From Gracilimonas sp040882225 (GTDB lineage: Bacteria > Bacteroidota > Rhodothermia > Balneolales > Balneolaceae), in contig JBBEBR010000022.1 of the NCBI GenBank assembly GCA_040882225.1, positions 62,001-126,000 on the forward strand: a stretch of DNA of 64,000 nucleotides, in the 5' to 3' direction. Position numbers and translations under genes: made by a program. Positions 50,874 to 60,709 of this stretch are shown here, one piece after another. Below the pieces are notes generated by a model. That model saw nothing but the letters and a program-made list of their open reading frames with translations, did not search any database and was not told the origin of the DNA. Each line of letters begins with the position of its first letter. Within the stretch, counting starts at the first letter, position 1.

Positions 50874-51479
50874 TTATTTTTCGGCATTAAGCTCCAGGGT
50901 CAAATCTATGGTAACTTCATCACCTACAACAGCGTCGGAAGCCCAATCCCCGGTGCCTACACCAAAGTCGGTTCGGTCTAAGGTGGTGGAAGCAGTAATT
51001 CCAGCTACGCTAAAATTTTCTCTCATAGGGTGATCTTTGACTCCAAGAAGAGTAAAGGGAAGTTCAATATCCTGAGATACATCTTTTATAGTGAGCGTGC
51101 CTACCGCAACGAATTCATTCTCTCCGGCAGATTTAATTTCACTGCTCTTGAAAGTGATACCAGGCCATTTTTCTGCGTTAAAGAAATCTTCCGTTTTTAA
51201 ATGTCCGTCTCTGCGAGAGTTTTTTGTATCTACGCTGCTAACCATGATCTCTACATCAATCGTGCTTTCTGCAAGATTTTCAGGATCGAAGTTTATGGTG
51301 GCGTTATAGTCGTTGAAGGCACCATTTACGGGTGTGAAAAAGTGAGTAATCTTGAAATTAATGGCGCTGTGCGATTTGTCAATCGACCAGCTTGTTACAT
51401 CCAGATACATAAACGCGAATGAAGAAGCAGCTAATACCGCCACAGCCATAAATGAGCTAAACTTTTGAATGAAATTCAT
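50874..51479 (-). CDS. YceI-family periplasmic protein
   Basis: This 201-residue protein has a signal peptide (residues 1-22) and a YceI lipocalin-like domain: SWSIDKSHSAINFKITHFFTPVNGAFNDYNATINFDPENLAESTIDVEI, TEDFFNAEKWPGITFKSSEI and the end TDFGVGTGDWASDAVVGDEVTIDLTLELNA. YceI proteins bind isoprenoid lipids. It is transcribed alone and ends in a strong terminator. Confidence 0.9.
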   Translation of the reverse strand: MNFIQKFSSFMAVAVLAASSFAFMYLDVTSWSIDKSHSAINFKITHFFTPVNGAFNDYNATINFDPENLAESTIDVEIMVSSVDTKNSRRDGHLKTEDFFNAEKWPGITFKSSEIKSAGENEFVAVGTLTIKDVSQDIELPFTLLGVKDHPMRENFSVAGITASTTLDRTDFGVGTGDWASDAVVGDEVTIDLTLELNAEK

Positions 51480-51728
51480 AGTAATTTTTAATTGATGTTA
51501 ATTAATTTAATATTAAACTAATATACAAAAATTAAATTCATTCTTACACAGATTTCAAAAAAATGAGGCAAGAATATTTTTGGCTTCTTTGTACTTGAAA
51601 AGGGTACATGGTGTAACAGTCTGTAAAAGAAGAAATGTAAGAGAACAAAAAAATCTCACCTTGGTAAGAATTCTATAATATGTTAATATTTGAATTGCTA
51701 ATAAAAATTAAATCTTACTACTAAAGAC

Positions 51729-52217
51729 ATGAAAAACATAATGCGTTATTCTTTTATAATTATTTTGGGTGCAATTTTTAGCACAGTAACTGCTTTTGCT
51801 CAAGTATCTCAGCAACCAGAGCCTTTGAATCCTGATGAAATAACTGACGATGATTTGCAAATGGTTTCGAATATTTCTGATTCTGCACAAGGCATCCAAC
51901 AAGAAGCTGATGAGAAAGTGAAAGGACTTGTAGAAAGCGAAGGAATGGAATTTCCACGGTTTCAGGAAATTGTAATGAGCCAACAAAATCCACAAATGGC
52001 AGGCGAAGTGGAAATTTCGGAAGATGAGCAAGCCTCGTTGGAAAAACTACAGCCAGAATTAACGCAGGTTACTCAGGAAGCTCAACAAAAGTATGTAGAA
52101 ACAATAGAAGCTGAAGGATTAACAGTTCAAAAATTTCAACAAATAGCACAGGCTATACAAACGCATCCTGAGATAGCTGAAAGATTCGAAGAAATTCGAA
52201 ATGGCAGTCAGGGATAA
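51729..52217 (+). CDS. DUF4168 secreted protein
   Basis: This 162-residue protein has a signal peptide ending near TAFAQ (residue 25). Two tandem DUF4168 half-repeats, each about 55 residues long, follow: EGMEFPRFQEIVMSQQNPQ and EGLTVQKFQQIAQAIQTHPE. It is helical and Gln/Glu-rich; the function is unknown. It is followed by a clear terminator. The 250-nt region before it holds no gene. Confidence 0.85.
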   Translation: MKNIMRYSFIIILGAIFSTVTAFAQVSQQPEPLNPDEITDDDLQMVSNISDSAQGIQQEADEKVKGLVESEGMEFPRFQEIVMSQQNPQMAGEVEISEDEQASLEKLQPELTQVTQEAQQKYVETIEAEGLTVQKFQQIAQAIQTHPEIAERFEEIRNGSQG

Positions 52218-52238
52218 TCTTTTACAGCACAGAATTTT

Positions 52239-52271
52239 AAGCCCGTTGCAGAAATGCATTGGGCTTTTTTT
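52239..52271 (+). terminator. Terminator after the DUF4168 gene
   Basis: AAGCCC / GGGCTT with an inner TGCA-GAAA-TGCA stem is followed by TTTTTTT. It overlaps the stop codon of the convergent mpg gene. Confidence 0.85.
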
Positions 52272-52872
52272 ATTTGCTTACCCATTTTGAGTTCTTAACT
52301 GAAAAACGCCATGGCAGATTTGCATCCTCCCCAGCATATGCAACCCCCACTCTGGGGCCTGATATAATCTCAGAATCCTTATAGGTAATGCCACGGTCTT
52401 CAATCCAAATTTGATTGCCGAGTAAATCACTTCCATATAGTTTTGTGGTGATGCCAAGAGCCTGAGACAGAATTCCAGGGCCATTTCCTACAGAGGGATG
52501 TATTTTTTCCTTGCCCCGCCTTTCCATCATAAACTCAACACCGTCAACCGGCTGAACAGCCCGAATTAATACGGCATCCGCTAAACCCTCTTTATTTGCT
52601 ACCACATTGAAAAGGTGATGTATTCCATAACAAAGGTAAACATAAGCGAATCCCGGAGGGCCATACATAATACTGGTGCGGGGCGTTTTTACATCTGGGA
52701 AAGCATGACAAGCGCGGTCGTTTCTTCCGTGATAGGCTTCTGATTCTACGATAATCCCCGAGGTGAAAACACCGTCAATTTTTGTGCAAAGAACTTTGCC
52801 AATGAGTTCTCTGCTGATTCCAACTACATCATCTCTTTCGTAAAATTCTCGTGGCAATTTTAATGAAGACAT
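52270..52872 (-). CDS. mpg: 3-methyladenine DNA glycosylase (AAG/MPG)
   Basis: This 200-residue base-excision enzyme removes alkylated purines. It has GIIVESEAYHGRNDRACHAF, with the catalytic Glu in VESEAY, SIMYGPPGFAYVYLCYGIHHLFNVV and GNGPGILSQALGI. The length is that of the bacterial AAG family. Its ATG overlaps the stop of the YihY/BrkB gene by one base (TGATG), so the two are translationally coupled. Confidence 0.94.
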   Translation of the reverse strand: MSSLKLPREFYERDDVVGISRELIGKVLCTKIDGVFTSGIIVESEAYHGRNDRACHAFPDVKTPRTSIMYGPPGFAYVYLCYGIHHLFNVVANKEGLADAVLIRAVQPVDGVEFMMERRGKEKIHPSVGNGPGILSQALGITTKLYGSDLLGNQIWIEDRGITYKDSEIISGPRVGVAYAGEDANLPWRFSVKNSKWVSK

Positions 52873-53780
52873 CAGGAAATGGCGGTGTATGGATTTTCTT
52901 CAACGGAAGGTTTGTTAGCTACAAAAGTATCGTCGTAAGCGCGGGCAAGGATTCCAGAAATCACAAAAAGAAGTGCGCTGTAGAAAGTCCAGAAAAATAG
53001 CATCACCAGCACCGTATATCCCTGATAAAAATACCGGTAGGAAGCGAATGCGTACACCAAATATTTACTAAGCCCGAATTTTGCAACTTCGAAAAGAATG
53101 GTGTAGGTAATTGCCGCCATAAAGGCCACACGGGGTTTTATCTTTCGTTCACTCACAAAACGGAAAATCACATACTGAATAAAAAATGCCAGAAAAATGG
53201 GTAAAACAAGATTCAGAAAATCATATATCCAGGGAAGCTCTATTACAATTTCAGTGAAGGGGACATGGAATTCGCTGAGATTGAAAAGTGAGATAAAGGA
53301 AATGGCAAGGCTAAAGAAGACAAATAAGGCGCCAATCAAACTAAAGCCGAAAAAGTTGTACACAGCATCCATAACAGGATGTTTTCGCTCTTTGATGTCG
53401 AAAATTTCGAACAGTACGTGTTTTACGCTGTGCAGTAATCCCTGGGTAAAAAAGATGAGGATTATGATACCGATTATTCCAAACGCCTGACGTGCTCCAA
53501 CCAGCGGGCGCAGTAAAGACTCTATCGTTATGGCACCCCGAAAAATGTCATTGTTTTCTGTTTCGTAGGTAAAACTCGGAAAGAACTCACGTCCATAACG
53601 CACAATTTCATCGAAAGCTTCATCTATGGAAAGTACATATCCAATGATAGATATCAGAATAAGTACGAATGGAATGGAGCAAATAAGAAGGTTAAAAGTA
53701 ACAGCCGACGCATTAAAAAAGATATCTTTTTTACCCGCAAGCGTGAAGGCTCTTTTCCAAAATTCTTTATATAATTGCAA
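52872..53780 (-). CDS. YihY/BrkB-family membrane protein
   Basis: This 302-residue inner-membrane protein has six hydrophobic helices and family signatures AVTFNLLICSIPFVLILISIIGYVLS, GIIGIIILIFFTQGLLHSVKHVLFEIFDIKERK and VFFSLAISFISL...YRYFYQGYTVLVMLFFWTFYSALLFVISGI. Despite an old link to RNase BN these proteins are not nucleases; the role is unknown. It starts at TTG 53780: an in-frame stop lies just upstream and no ATG follows within the first helix. Confidence 0.88.
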   Translation of the reverse strand: MQLYKEFWKRAFTLAGKKDIFFNASAVTFNLLICSIPFVLILISIIGYVLSIDEAFDEIVRYGREFFPSFTYETENNDIFRGAITIESLLRPLVGARQAFGIIGIIILIFFTQGLLHSVKHVLFEIFDIKERKHPVMDAVYNFFGFSLIGALFVFFSLAISFISLFNLSEFHVPFTEIVIELPWIYDFLNLVLPIFLAFFIQYVIFRFVSERKIKPRVAFMAAITYTILFEVAKFGLSKYLVYAFASYRYFYQGYTVLVMLFFWTFYSALLFVISGILARAYDDTFVANKPSVEENPYTAIS

Positions 53781-53933
53781 AATCTAAACCTTATTTGTGA
53801 ATAGGTAAATTAAAGAGGAAGTCAATCTAATTCCAAACATCCTTTTTTAACGCATAGTTTTTCAGGCAATTCATTGCTATGTTCCCTGCTCAAAATGACC
53901 CAAAATATTGAGTTTTTAAGGTGATTGAAGCGC

Positions 53934-56606
53934 ATGAGTGCTAAAAAACAGACTCCTTTAATGAGGCAGTACAATCAGATAAAGCAGGAGCATCCGGGTA
54001 CTGTTTTACTGTTCAGAGTGGGAGATTTTTACGAAACTTTTTCTGATGATGCCAAATTAGTTAGCAAAGAACTCGGCATCACCCTGACAAAAAGAAACAA
54101 TGGGGGCGATCAAACTCCGCTTGCCGGGTTTCCTTACCATGCCTTAGATAATTATTTACCGAAGCTGGTGAAGAAAGGCTATAAAGTTGCGGTGTGCGAG
54201 CAAACGGAAGATCCCGAAGAGGCCAAAAAAGCGGGCCGAAAAATTGTAGAGCGTGAAGTCACCGAAATCACTACGCCGGGGGTTACTCTTTCTGAAAAAC
54301 TGCTTGATCACAAAAGGAACAATTATATAGCCTCTGTGTTTTGGAATGGTTCTACAGCCGGAATCGCATTTTCTGATATTTCAACGGGTGAATTTGCCTT
54401 GAGTCAGGTGGATGAGAAACATCTCGACAGCTTACTCGCCGCCATTCAACCTTCGGAACTGCTGGTTCAAAGCAAACTTAAAAATAAACTTCCCGACTCT
54501 TTCAATCATTTTAATATCACCTTTATCGAAGACTGGGTATATGAAGGCGATTATGGCTATAAATTATTAACCGGCCATTTTGAAACGCATTCTTTGAAAG
54601 GTTTCGGGGTCGAGGAATTGAAGATTGCACAGGTGGCCGCCGGTTCACTGATGCATTATATGCAGGAAACGCAAAAGGCATATTTACGGCATTTGCGGAG
54701 GCTTTACGCTTATGAAAGCAACGAGTTTATGTCGCTGGATGCAGCCACTAAAAGAAATCTGGAACTTACGGCGAGCATACAGGCGGGTGGTACCGATGGT
54801 ACTTTAATTTCTATCCTGGATCAGACGAACACCGCAATGGGCGGACGACTGCTCCGGCGCTGGATTATGCGTCCTCTCAAAAAATTAAAACCCATTCAAC
54901 ACCGGCTTGATGCGGTAGAGAAGTTTTATAAAGCGCATGATATCCGAACTGCCATTCGGGAAGAACTAAATCAGGTTGGGGATTTGGAAAGGCTGATTTC
55001 CAGAATTTGTATCGGGAGAACCAATGCGCGTGATGTTGTACAATTAAAGTTATCACTGGCGCAAATCCCGAGAATTAAAAGTCAGTTTACAAATATCGAA
55101 GATCCTCTTTTGGAAGATATTTCGGGAAGATTAAAACTTTTGATCGAAGTTCAGGAACGGATTAATACAGCTTTGGGTGATGATCCTCCCGCAAGTTTGC
55201 GAGATGGTGGAATGATTCGCAACGGTTTTAACAAAGAGTTGGATGAGCTCCGTGATATTGCCCAAAACGGCAAAAAATATATCGCCAAAATTAAAGACGA
55301 CCTGGCCAAAGAACACAATATTTCGTCACTGAAAATCGGCTACAATAAAGTGTTTGGGTACTATATTGAAGTCACGAATTCTCACAAAGATAAAGTTCCG
55401 GATAGTTTTATTCGAAAGCAGACCTTGGTTAATGCCGAGCGGTACATCACTCCGGAGTTAAAGGAAGTGGAAGAGAAAGTGCTTTCTGCAGAGGAGCGAA
55501 GTAAAACGCTGGAATATGAATTATTTGAAGAACTCCGCCTGTATGTTTCGGAATTTGCGGATGATATACAGCAGGTTGCTTTTGCGATCGCCGAGCTCGA
55601 CTGCCTCCAAAGTTTCGCAGAAGTAGGATTTAGGAATAATTACGCGAAACCCGAGGTGCGTGAAGATGACGAGATTGACATCAGGAAGGGAAGGCATCCG
55701 GTGGTGGAAAAATCGCTGCCTTTGGGAGAGCCTTTTATCCCAAATGACACCAGGCTGAATAATTCGGAACATCAGATTTTAATTATTACCGGCCCGAATA
55801 TGGCGGGTAAAAGTATCATCCTCCGACAAACGGGATTGATTGTTTTGCTTGCACAAGTGGGTTGTTTTGTACCGGCAGAGTCGGCAAAGATTGGAATGGT
55901 AGATAAAATTTTTACTCGCGTGGGTGCTTCCGATAACCTGGCGGCGGGCGAAAGTACTTTTTTGGTTGAAATGAATGAAGCGGCCAATATTCTGAATAAT
56001 GCTACTCCCCGCTCTTTGATTTTACTGGATGAAGTGGGGCGGGGAACCAGCACATTTGACGGATTAAGCATTGCGTGGTCGCTGGCTGAATATTTACATA
56101 ATCATGCTCCGGTTGCCGCTAAAACGTTATTTGCTACCCATTATCATGAGTTGAATGAACTCGAGCAAATGTACGACCGGGCTAAAAATTTCAATGTGCA
56201 GGTAAAAGAGCACGATGGGAAAGTTATCTTTTTGCGGAAATTAGTGCGAGGCGGTGCCGATCATAGTTATGGAATTCAGGTGGCGGATATGGCCGGACTT
56301 CCCAAGGTTGTGATTGAACGCGCAAAGGTTATCCTGAAAAATCTGGAAAGCCACAGCCTCGATATCACCAATAAAAACGGAAGCATTGAAAGCGAGGTAT
56401 CGGTAAAAAAGGAAGCTTCACAAAATCTTTCCCAAAAAATTGAGAAACAGCCGGAAATTGACCAGATGTCTTTATTTCATACGCATGTGGATCCGCGGAT
56501 GGAAACCATCCTTAACAAACTTGAGGCCACCGATCCCAACCGGCTTACACCCATCGAAGCTTTGATGATGCTGACTGAGCTGAAAAGGTTGGCAGGGAAA
56601 CAGTGA
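53934..56606 (+). CDS. mutS: DNA mismatch repair protein MutS
   Basis: This 890-residue MutS1 recognises mismatches. It starts with the mismatch-binding domain (LLFRVGDFYETFSDDAKLVSKELGI, containing the conserved Phe-x-Glu) and ends with the ABC ATPase: GPNMAGKSIILRQ (Walker A), ESTFLVEMNEAANIL, LILLDEVGRGTSTFDGLSIA (Walker B/signature) and FATHYHEL. ATG 53934 is chosen over a TTG three codons upstream. The C-terminal HhH dimerisation end (DPNRLTPIEALMMLTELKRL) is intact. Confidence 0.97.
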   Translation: MSAKKQTPLMRQYNQIKQEHPGTVLLFRVGDFYETFSDDAKLVSKELGITLTKRNNGGDQTPLAGFPYHALDNYLPKLVKKGYKVAVCEQTEDPEEAKKAGRKIVEREVTEITTPGVTLSEKLLDHKRNNYIASVFWNGSTAGIAFSDISTGEFALSQVDEKHLDSLLAAIQPSELLVQSKLKNKLPDSFNHFNITFIEDWVYEGDYGYKLLTGHFETHSLKGFGVEELKIAQVAAGSLMHYMQETQKAYLRHLRRLYAYESNEFMSLDAATKRNLELTASIQAGGTDGTLISILDQTNTAMGGRLLRRWIMRPLKKLKPIQHRLDAVEKFYKAHDIRTAIREELNQVGDLERLISRICIGRTNARDVVQLKLSLAQIPRIKSQFTNIEDPLLEDISGRLKLLIEVQERINTALGDDPPASLRDGGMIRNGFNKELDELRDIAQNGKKYIAKIKDDLAKEHNISSLKIGYNKVFGYYIEVTNSHKDKVPDSFIRKQTLVNAERYITPELKEVEEKVLSAEERSKTLEYELFEELRLYVSEFADDIQQVAFAIAELDCLQSFAEVGFRNNYAKPEVREDDEIDIRKGRHPVVEKSLPLGEPFIPNDTRLNNSEHQILIITGPNMAGKSIILRQTGLIVLLAQVGCFVPAESAKIGMVDKIFTRVGASDNLAAGESTFLVEMNEAANILNNATPRSLILLDEVGRGTSTFDGLSIAWSLAEYLHNHAPVAAKTLFATHYHELNELEQMYDRAKNFNVQVKEHDGKVIFLRKLVRGGADHSYGIQVADMAGLPKVVIERAKVILKNLESHSLDITNKNGSIESEVSVKKEASQNLSQKIEKQPEIDQMSLFHTHVDPRMETILNKLEATDPNRLTPIEALMMLTELKRLAGKQ

Positions 56607-56657
56607 ATTTCAGTGAACAGTTATCAGTGAGCGGTAACATTTTGCTTTATAACAGAG

Positions 56658-57551
56658 ATGAAAACTTCCGCTAAACATATTTCAGATCGAATTCGGCTGA
56701 TGATTGCTACAAAGCAATTTCAGGTGGGGGAGTTGCTGCCATCAACCAGGGAATTGGGGCAGCAACTGGAGGCAAGTTTCCATACGGTGCGAAAGGCCTA
56801 TCATATTTTGGAAGAAGAAGGTTTAATTTTGGGTGAACAGGGGCGTGGATTCACCGTTAAAAACCAGACACCTTTGTTAGACAAATCGGACCGACTGGAA
56901 ATTGGCGGCGGAAAAGTGCAGTCTTTGGTCGAAGAGCTGATCGGTTATGGTTTGGATGAATCGGAAATCGAAATGCTGTTTCAGGAGCAGTTGAGTTTTA
57001 TGGAATGGCCCGACCGCATTCAGACGTGCGCGAGTGTGGGTGAAAATCCTGAGCTTGGTAAAATGCTCGCTGACGCCATCAAAAAACAGGTAGGTATAAA
57101 AAGCCATGTTCTTGATTTCAAGGATTCTGAAAATGCCGCTAATTACGACGCATTGTTTGTTCCTATCCATTTGATGAATCACTTCAAAAGCCTGAAAGAA
57201 AGCCTGCTTATTTTGCCGATTGTGTACGATTACAATCCCGATATTTTGCTCTCCATTGTTGACCGTGCCTCAATCGATACCATTGGGCTGGTTACCGGAA
57301 GCGAAGAAGCCATCCCTAAAATAATCTCAGAACTAAAAAGATCTATTTATTTTGAAGGCTCTTTTGTGGCAGGAACCATTTATGGGAAATCTTTACCGCT
57401 GTTTGTAAGAGATTCTGATCTTATCTTATACACTCCCGAAAGCGCCCGGTTAGTAGAACAGAAAGTGCCGGGAAAAAACCGAATTCGACTGGAATATCAA
57501 CTTTCTCAACGCAGCGCTGAGCAAATCAGGTCGGAACTTTGGGATCAGTAA
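56658..57551 (+). CDS. GntR-family transcriptional regulator
   Basis: This 297-residue regulator has an N-terminal GntR winged helix (residues 5-70: RIRLMIATKQFQVGELLPSTRELGQQLEASFHTVRKAYHILEEEGLILGEQGRGF). The effector domain of about 220 residues is not UTRA, FadR or aminotransferase type and resembles a periplasmic-binding-like fold (ALFVPIHLMNHFKS, IDTIGLVTGSEEAIPKIISELK). It follows mutS by 51 nt and precedes the helicase gene; targets are unknown. Confidence 0.8.
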   Translation: MKTSAKHISDRIRLMIATKQFQVGELLPSTRELGQQLEASFHTVRKAYHILEEEGLILGEQGRGFTVKNQTPLLDKSDRLEIGGGKVQSLVEELIGYGLDESEIEMLFQEQLSFMEWPDRIQTCASVGENPELGKMLADAIKKQVGIKSHVLDFKDSENAANYDALFVPIHLMNHFKSLKESLLILPIVYDYNPDILLSIVDRASIDTIGLVTGSEEAIPKIISELKRSIYFEGSFVAGTIYGKSLPLFVRDSDLILYTPESARLVEQKVPGKNRIRLEYQLSQRSAEQIRSELWDQ

Positions 57552-57610
57552 AAGCTGCCTGAATTACGTGATCACACAAACATTCAAATACAAAAAATAA
57601 AGATTCTACA

Positions 57611-59518
57611 TTGAAGATTCTGAAGCAAGCCATAAAGGCGATTGAGAAAGAGATTGAAGCGGTTCGGGAAACACCATCCACAGACGTATTGATGAACGGT
57701 GTTCTGGAAAAAATTTCCGGTGAATGGATTTACAGTTTTGAGACTCAAAATCAGGGACTGAAATTTGCGGAGGAAATTCGGGCAAGAATTGGCAGTGAAG
57801 AATTCAAAGTGCATGCTGTAGAATTTAAGGACAAAAAAATCCGGCTGGAATTTCCTAAAGACAAAGGTAAAAAAATTGATGAAGTGTACCTGGAATGGGA
57901 AAATGACTTTGTGCTAAAAAAGATGGAAGAGCATCTGCATAGCCTTCAGGATAAAGCGGATGAAATTCCCCAACTCAAGGCACTGTTGAATCCTGTCGAA
58001 TTTTTTAAGCAAGCCGATTTTGCAAATGAGCCTGTCTTTGATTCCATGCGAAATCCCGCTCAAAAAGATGCCATAGAGAAATCGCTGGTAAACAACATCT
58101 TGTATGTTTGGGGGCCGCCGGGAACAGGTAAAACGGCAACTTTGGGATTCATTATTGCAAACCTGCTGAGGAAGGGGAAGCGCGTGCTGTTTGTTTCCAA
58201 CACCAACCGCGCGGTAGATGTGGGGCTTCTGAGTGTTCTTGATGCGCTTCGCGATGTGGAGCCGACATTCAACCTACAGCAGACTACCCGCTTTGGAGAA
58301 GCCGCACTGGATGATAATCGCCTGGAAGAAATTCTATTTGAACATCAGGTAAAAAACAAGCTGGAAGGGAGGAAATCGGACGCCATTCAGCTAAGTACCA
58401 CGCTCAGTAATTACACAAAGCTGCAAGAAAAAGTGGATGAAATGATGCGCAATGGCGAGGAAATCCCCCAAAAAATGGATTTAGAATGCCAGCTTTTGGG
58501 CGACAAGGTAGATCGTGAGGGAGGGGTAAAAGAGCTTGAAGAAAAGATCGATCGCCTCATGAATTTGAATGAACGATATGAGCTCAAGAAAAGACAATTG
58601 GTGGCCACAACGATGGCTAAAGTTTGTACTTCTGAGCTATTTTTTAATCTGAGTTATGATGCCGTTGTTGTGGATGAGGGTTCTATGGCTGGACTTCCTT
58701 TCCTGATGCTGATGGCGGCTAAAAGCAAAGAGCATCTAATTGTAGCGGGCGATCCTATGCAGCTTCCCCCAATTGCCATCACCAATGATAAGAACGCGCG
58801 GGAATTTTTAGAACAGGATATTTTTACGCACGTATCGAAATCCGGAACTACAGAGGATCTTTTTAATTGGCATGATGATAATCCCGATTTCACCTGTTTT
58901 TTTGATGTGCAGTATCGCATGAAAAATGATTTGGCCGGAGTGATAAGTTCGGTTTTCTATGAAGGAAGGCTGAAGTCGGAGGAGCAGAATTCTGTCTCGG
59001 GATCAACAGGCTCTGTCGCTTTAGTGGATACCTCCAAATACAAGCCCTTTTTGGAACAGGAGACGGGAGAGCGTGGCTTTAAGCCCATCAACGAAGTGCA
59101 TCATAAACTGATAGAAGAAAGCCTGAAACGGCTCACCCGAACCTACGCACCAGATGATATAGGAATTATAGTACCTTTTCGGAACAGCGTGTATAAAGTG
59201 AGAAATCACCTGTGGAATTTGGGGATAAAAGATATTGAAGTTGGAACCATCCACACTTTTCAAGGGCGTGAAAAAGCAGTGATAATTTTTGATACGGTAA
59301 TGAGTGGAGAATGGCAAAATGGCGGAATGAGACATTATTCAGTCAGGCCTTTTGACGAAACTAAAAATGGCTTAAGTGTGCCTCGCTTGCTGAACGTAGC
59401 GTTCTCACGAAGTAAAGAACTGTTGGTCATTATTGCAGATATGCAGCATGTGAATAAAGTGTATGGGAGTAAATTTTTGGGGAAATTGCTACAGTCAGTA
59501 AGTGAAATCTCCAAATAA
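57611..59518 (+). CDS. Upf1-like superfamily 1 helicase
   Basis: This 635-residue SF1 helicase of the AAA_11/AAA_12 type has Walker A GPPGTGKT near residue 170 and motif Ia VSNTNRAVDVGLL. Motif II is VVVDEGSM (DEGS instead of the usual DEAS), motif III AGDPMQLPPI, motif IV VPFRNSVYKV and motif V/VI HTFQGREKAVIIFD ... LLNVAFSRSK. A helical insertion lies at residues 250-340. It probably starts at TTG 57611, since the next in-frame ATG is 27 codons in, past a helix that looks coding. It acts on RNA or DNA; the target is unknown. Confidence 0.85.
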   Translation: MKILKQAIKAIEKEIEAVRETPSTDVLMNGVLEKISGEWIYSFETQNQGLKFAEEIRARIGSEEFKVHAVEFKDKKIRLEFPKDKGKKIDEVYLEWENDFVLKKMEEHLHSLQDKADEIPQLKALLNPVEFFKQADFANEPVFDSMRNPAQKDAIEKSLVNNILYVWGPPGTGKTATLGFIIANLLRKGKRVLFVSNTNRAVDVGLLSVLDALRDVEPTFNLQQTTRFGEAALDDNRLEEILFEHQVKNKLEGRKSDAIQLSTTLSNYTKLQEKVDEMMRNGEEIPQKMDLECQLLGDKVDREGGVKELEEKIDRLMNLNERYELKKRQLVATTMAKVCTSELFFNLSYDAVVVDEGSMAGLPFLMLMAAKSKEHLIVAGDPMQLPPIAITNDKNAREFLEQDIFTHVSKSGTTEDLFNWHDDNPDFTCFFDVQYRMKNDLAGVISSVFYEGRLKSEEQNSVSGSTGSVALVDTSKYKPFLEQETGERGFKPINEVHHKLIEESLKRLTRTYAPDDIGIIVPFRNSVYKVRNHLWNLGIKDIEVGTIHTFQGREKAVIIFDTVMSGEWQNGGMRHYSVRPFDETKNGLSVPRLLNVAFSRSKELLVIIADMQHVNKVYGSKFLGKLLQSVSEISK

Positions 59519-59581
59519 AAGGGGAATACATTGCGGTGTAGAAATTGAGTTGGAAAAAATCGAGTTGTTCTCAAATAAAGC

Positions 59582-59613
59582 TTGAATAGTAGCCGCTAAG
59601 AATCTTATATTTG
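59582..59613 (+). promoter_or_regulatory. Promoter of tRNA-Gly (TTG / TATATTTG)
   Basis: TTG at 59582-59584 and TATATTTG at 59606-59613 are separated by 21 bases, fitting the -33/-7 layout of Bacteroidota primary promoters. The tRNA begins 33 bases further. Confidence 0.6.
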
Positions 59614-59646
59614 TGCCCCTTCGAAAAGGGTAATTTATTGAAATAA

Positions 59647-59719
59647 GCGAGAGTAGCTCAGCTGGTAGAGCATCACCTTGCCAAGGTGGAGGTCGCGAGT
59701 TCGAATCTCGTCTCTCGCT
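59647..59719 (+). tRNA. tRNA-Gly (anticodon GCC)
   Basis: This 73-nt cloverleaf has acceptor GCGAGAG / CTCTCGC, D-arm GCTCAGCTGGTAGAGC, anticodon stem CACCTT-GCC-AAGGTG (anticodon at 59680-59682), variable loop GAGGTC and T-arm GCGAGTTCGAATCTCGT. CCA is not encoded. A terminator follows within 10 nt. Confidence 0.97.
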
Positions 59720-59728
59720 CGGTTTTTT

Positions 59729-59760
59729 AAGCCCGTTTACACCCGTAGACGGGCTTTTTT
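59729..59760 (+). terminator. Terminator after tRNA-Gly
   Basis: AAGCCCGTTTAC / GTAGACGGGCTT forms a near-perfect stem with one wobble pair around ACCC, followed by TTTTTT. Confidence 0.9.
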
Positions 59761-59903
59761 ATGGTCTACGGATTAGTGGACTATTAGTGTAAGGTGAGGG
59801 TTAGGAGTTTTTTCATAACATTGAGAATAAATAGATTATGATTGCGCAAATGACAAACACTTTCCAGTTATATCTATATGCGTGTTTTGGTAATCGTAGA
59901 CAC

Positions 59904-60446
59904 TCATTGGAATGAGATTTCAGTTATTTCAGCGGTTACACTTCCGGCCTTCCATTCGTCTGGAACATTATCTATTGTGAAATATTTATTTTGGTCATTT
60001 TGCCAAATATAGTTTGGCTTCAGTGGTTTAGAATCATCCCAAATGGATTCGCTTACTGGTAGAAAATCTTCTTCAAAAATTACATTGCCTTCATTATTCA
60101 AGAAGTAGAACAGAACTCTTACCTTGCTTAAGGTACTGTCTCCATTGTTTTTTAGTTTGAAGTTTATCCCTGTAGTTTGCCCTGAATACGTATCTATCTT
60201 TTTAGCTTCAATATCATATAGTTCTAAATTGGCAACATAATCTAACTCAGTTGAAGCAGAAGCCTTTTTGTTTGCTTCGCTAAACCCTTCTTTGGAAGAA
60301 TTAATACCAACCACAGTAGCAATGCCGATTATTATAGCAGGCAAAACCAGATTTCCTACTAATACCAAAACTCCACCCAGTACCCGGCCCTGAGCCATAG
60401 CCACTATGCTTAAGACAAAAGAGGCAAAGAAAAACACTCCGTACAT
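59904..60446 (-). CDS. Membrane protein with extracytoplasmic domain (unknown)
   Basis: This 180-residue protein from ATG 60446 has two hydrophobic helices (residues 3-20 and 25-48) and a soluble C-terminal beta-rich domain (LELYDIEAKKIDTYSGQTTGINFKLKNNGDSTLSKVRVLFYFLNNEGNVIFEEDFLPVSES) that looks like an FxLYD-type fold. The frame stays open upstream to about 60560 and would add another hydrophobic helix (GALIGSIVCLVIGCLIL), but no ATG, GTG or TTG lies in that part. The 5' end may thus be damaged or use an odd start. Function is unknown. Confidence 0.65.
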   Translation of the reverse strand: MYGVFFFASFVLSIVAMAQGRVLGGVLVLVGNLVLPAIIIGIATVVGINSSKEGFSEANKKASASTELDYVANLELYDIEAKKIDTYSGQTTGINFKLKNNGDSTLSKVRVLFYFLNNEGNVIFEEDFLPVSESIWDDSKPLKPNYIWQNDQNKYFTIDNVPDEWKAGSVTAEITEISFQ

Positions 60447-60709
60447 TAAGAAAGCCCATATAGATAGTGATAGTATTAAACATCCTATTACAAGGCATAC
60501 TATAGAGCCTATTAAGGCGCCTTGTTTAATTTTTTCGTCTTCCAGCTTGCACCCCGATTTATTTTAAAATTATGGTTTTACGTCTTTTCTTCTAAATTCT
60601 TTTGCACTAAAATAGAAAAAAATAATTTCCAAAGTTGGTATGGAAAAAGAACAAGGAGAAAATGCCCGTAATAGATTGGAAAAGTAGGACAAGGCAAGTT
60701 TTTTATCTT

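Noticed and set aside
59647..59719. tRNA-Gly as an attachment site for an island
   Set aside because: No integrase or direct repeat of the tRNA 3' end is found beside it.
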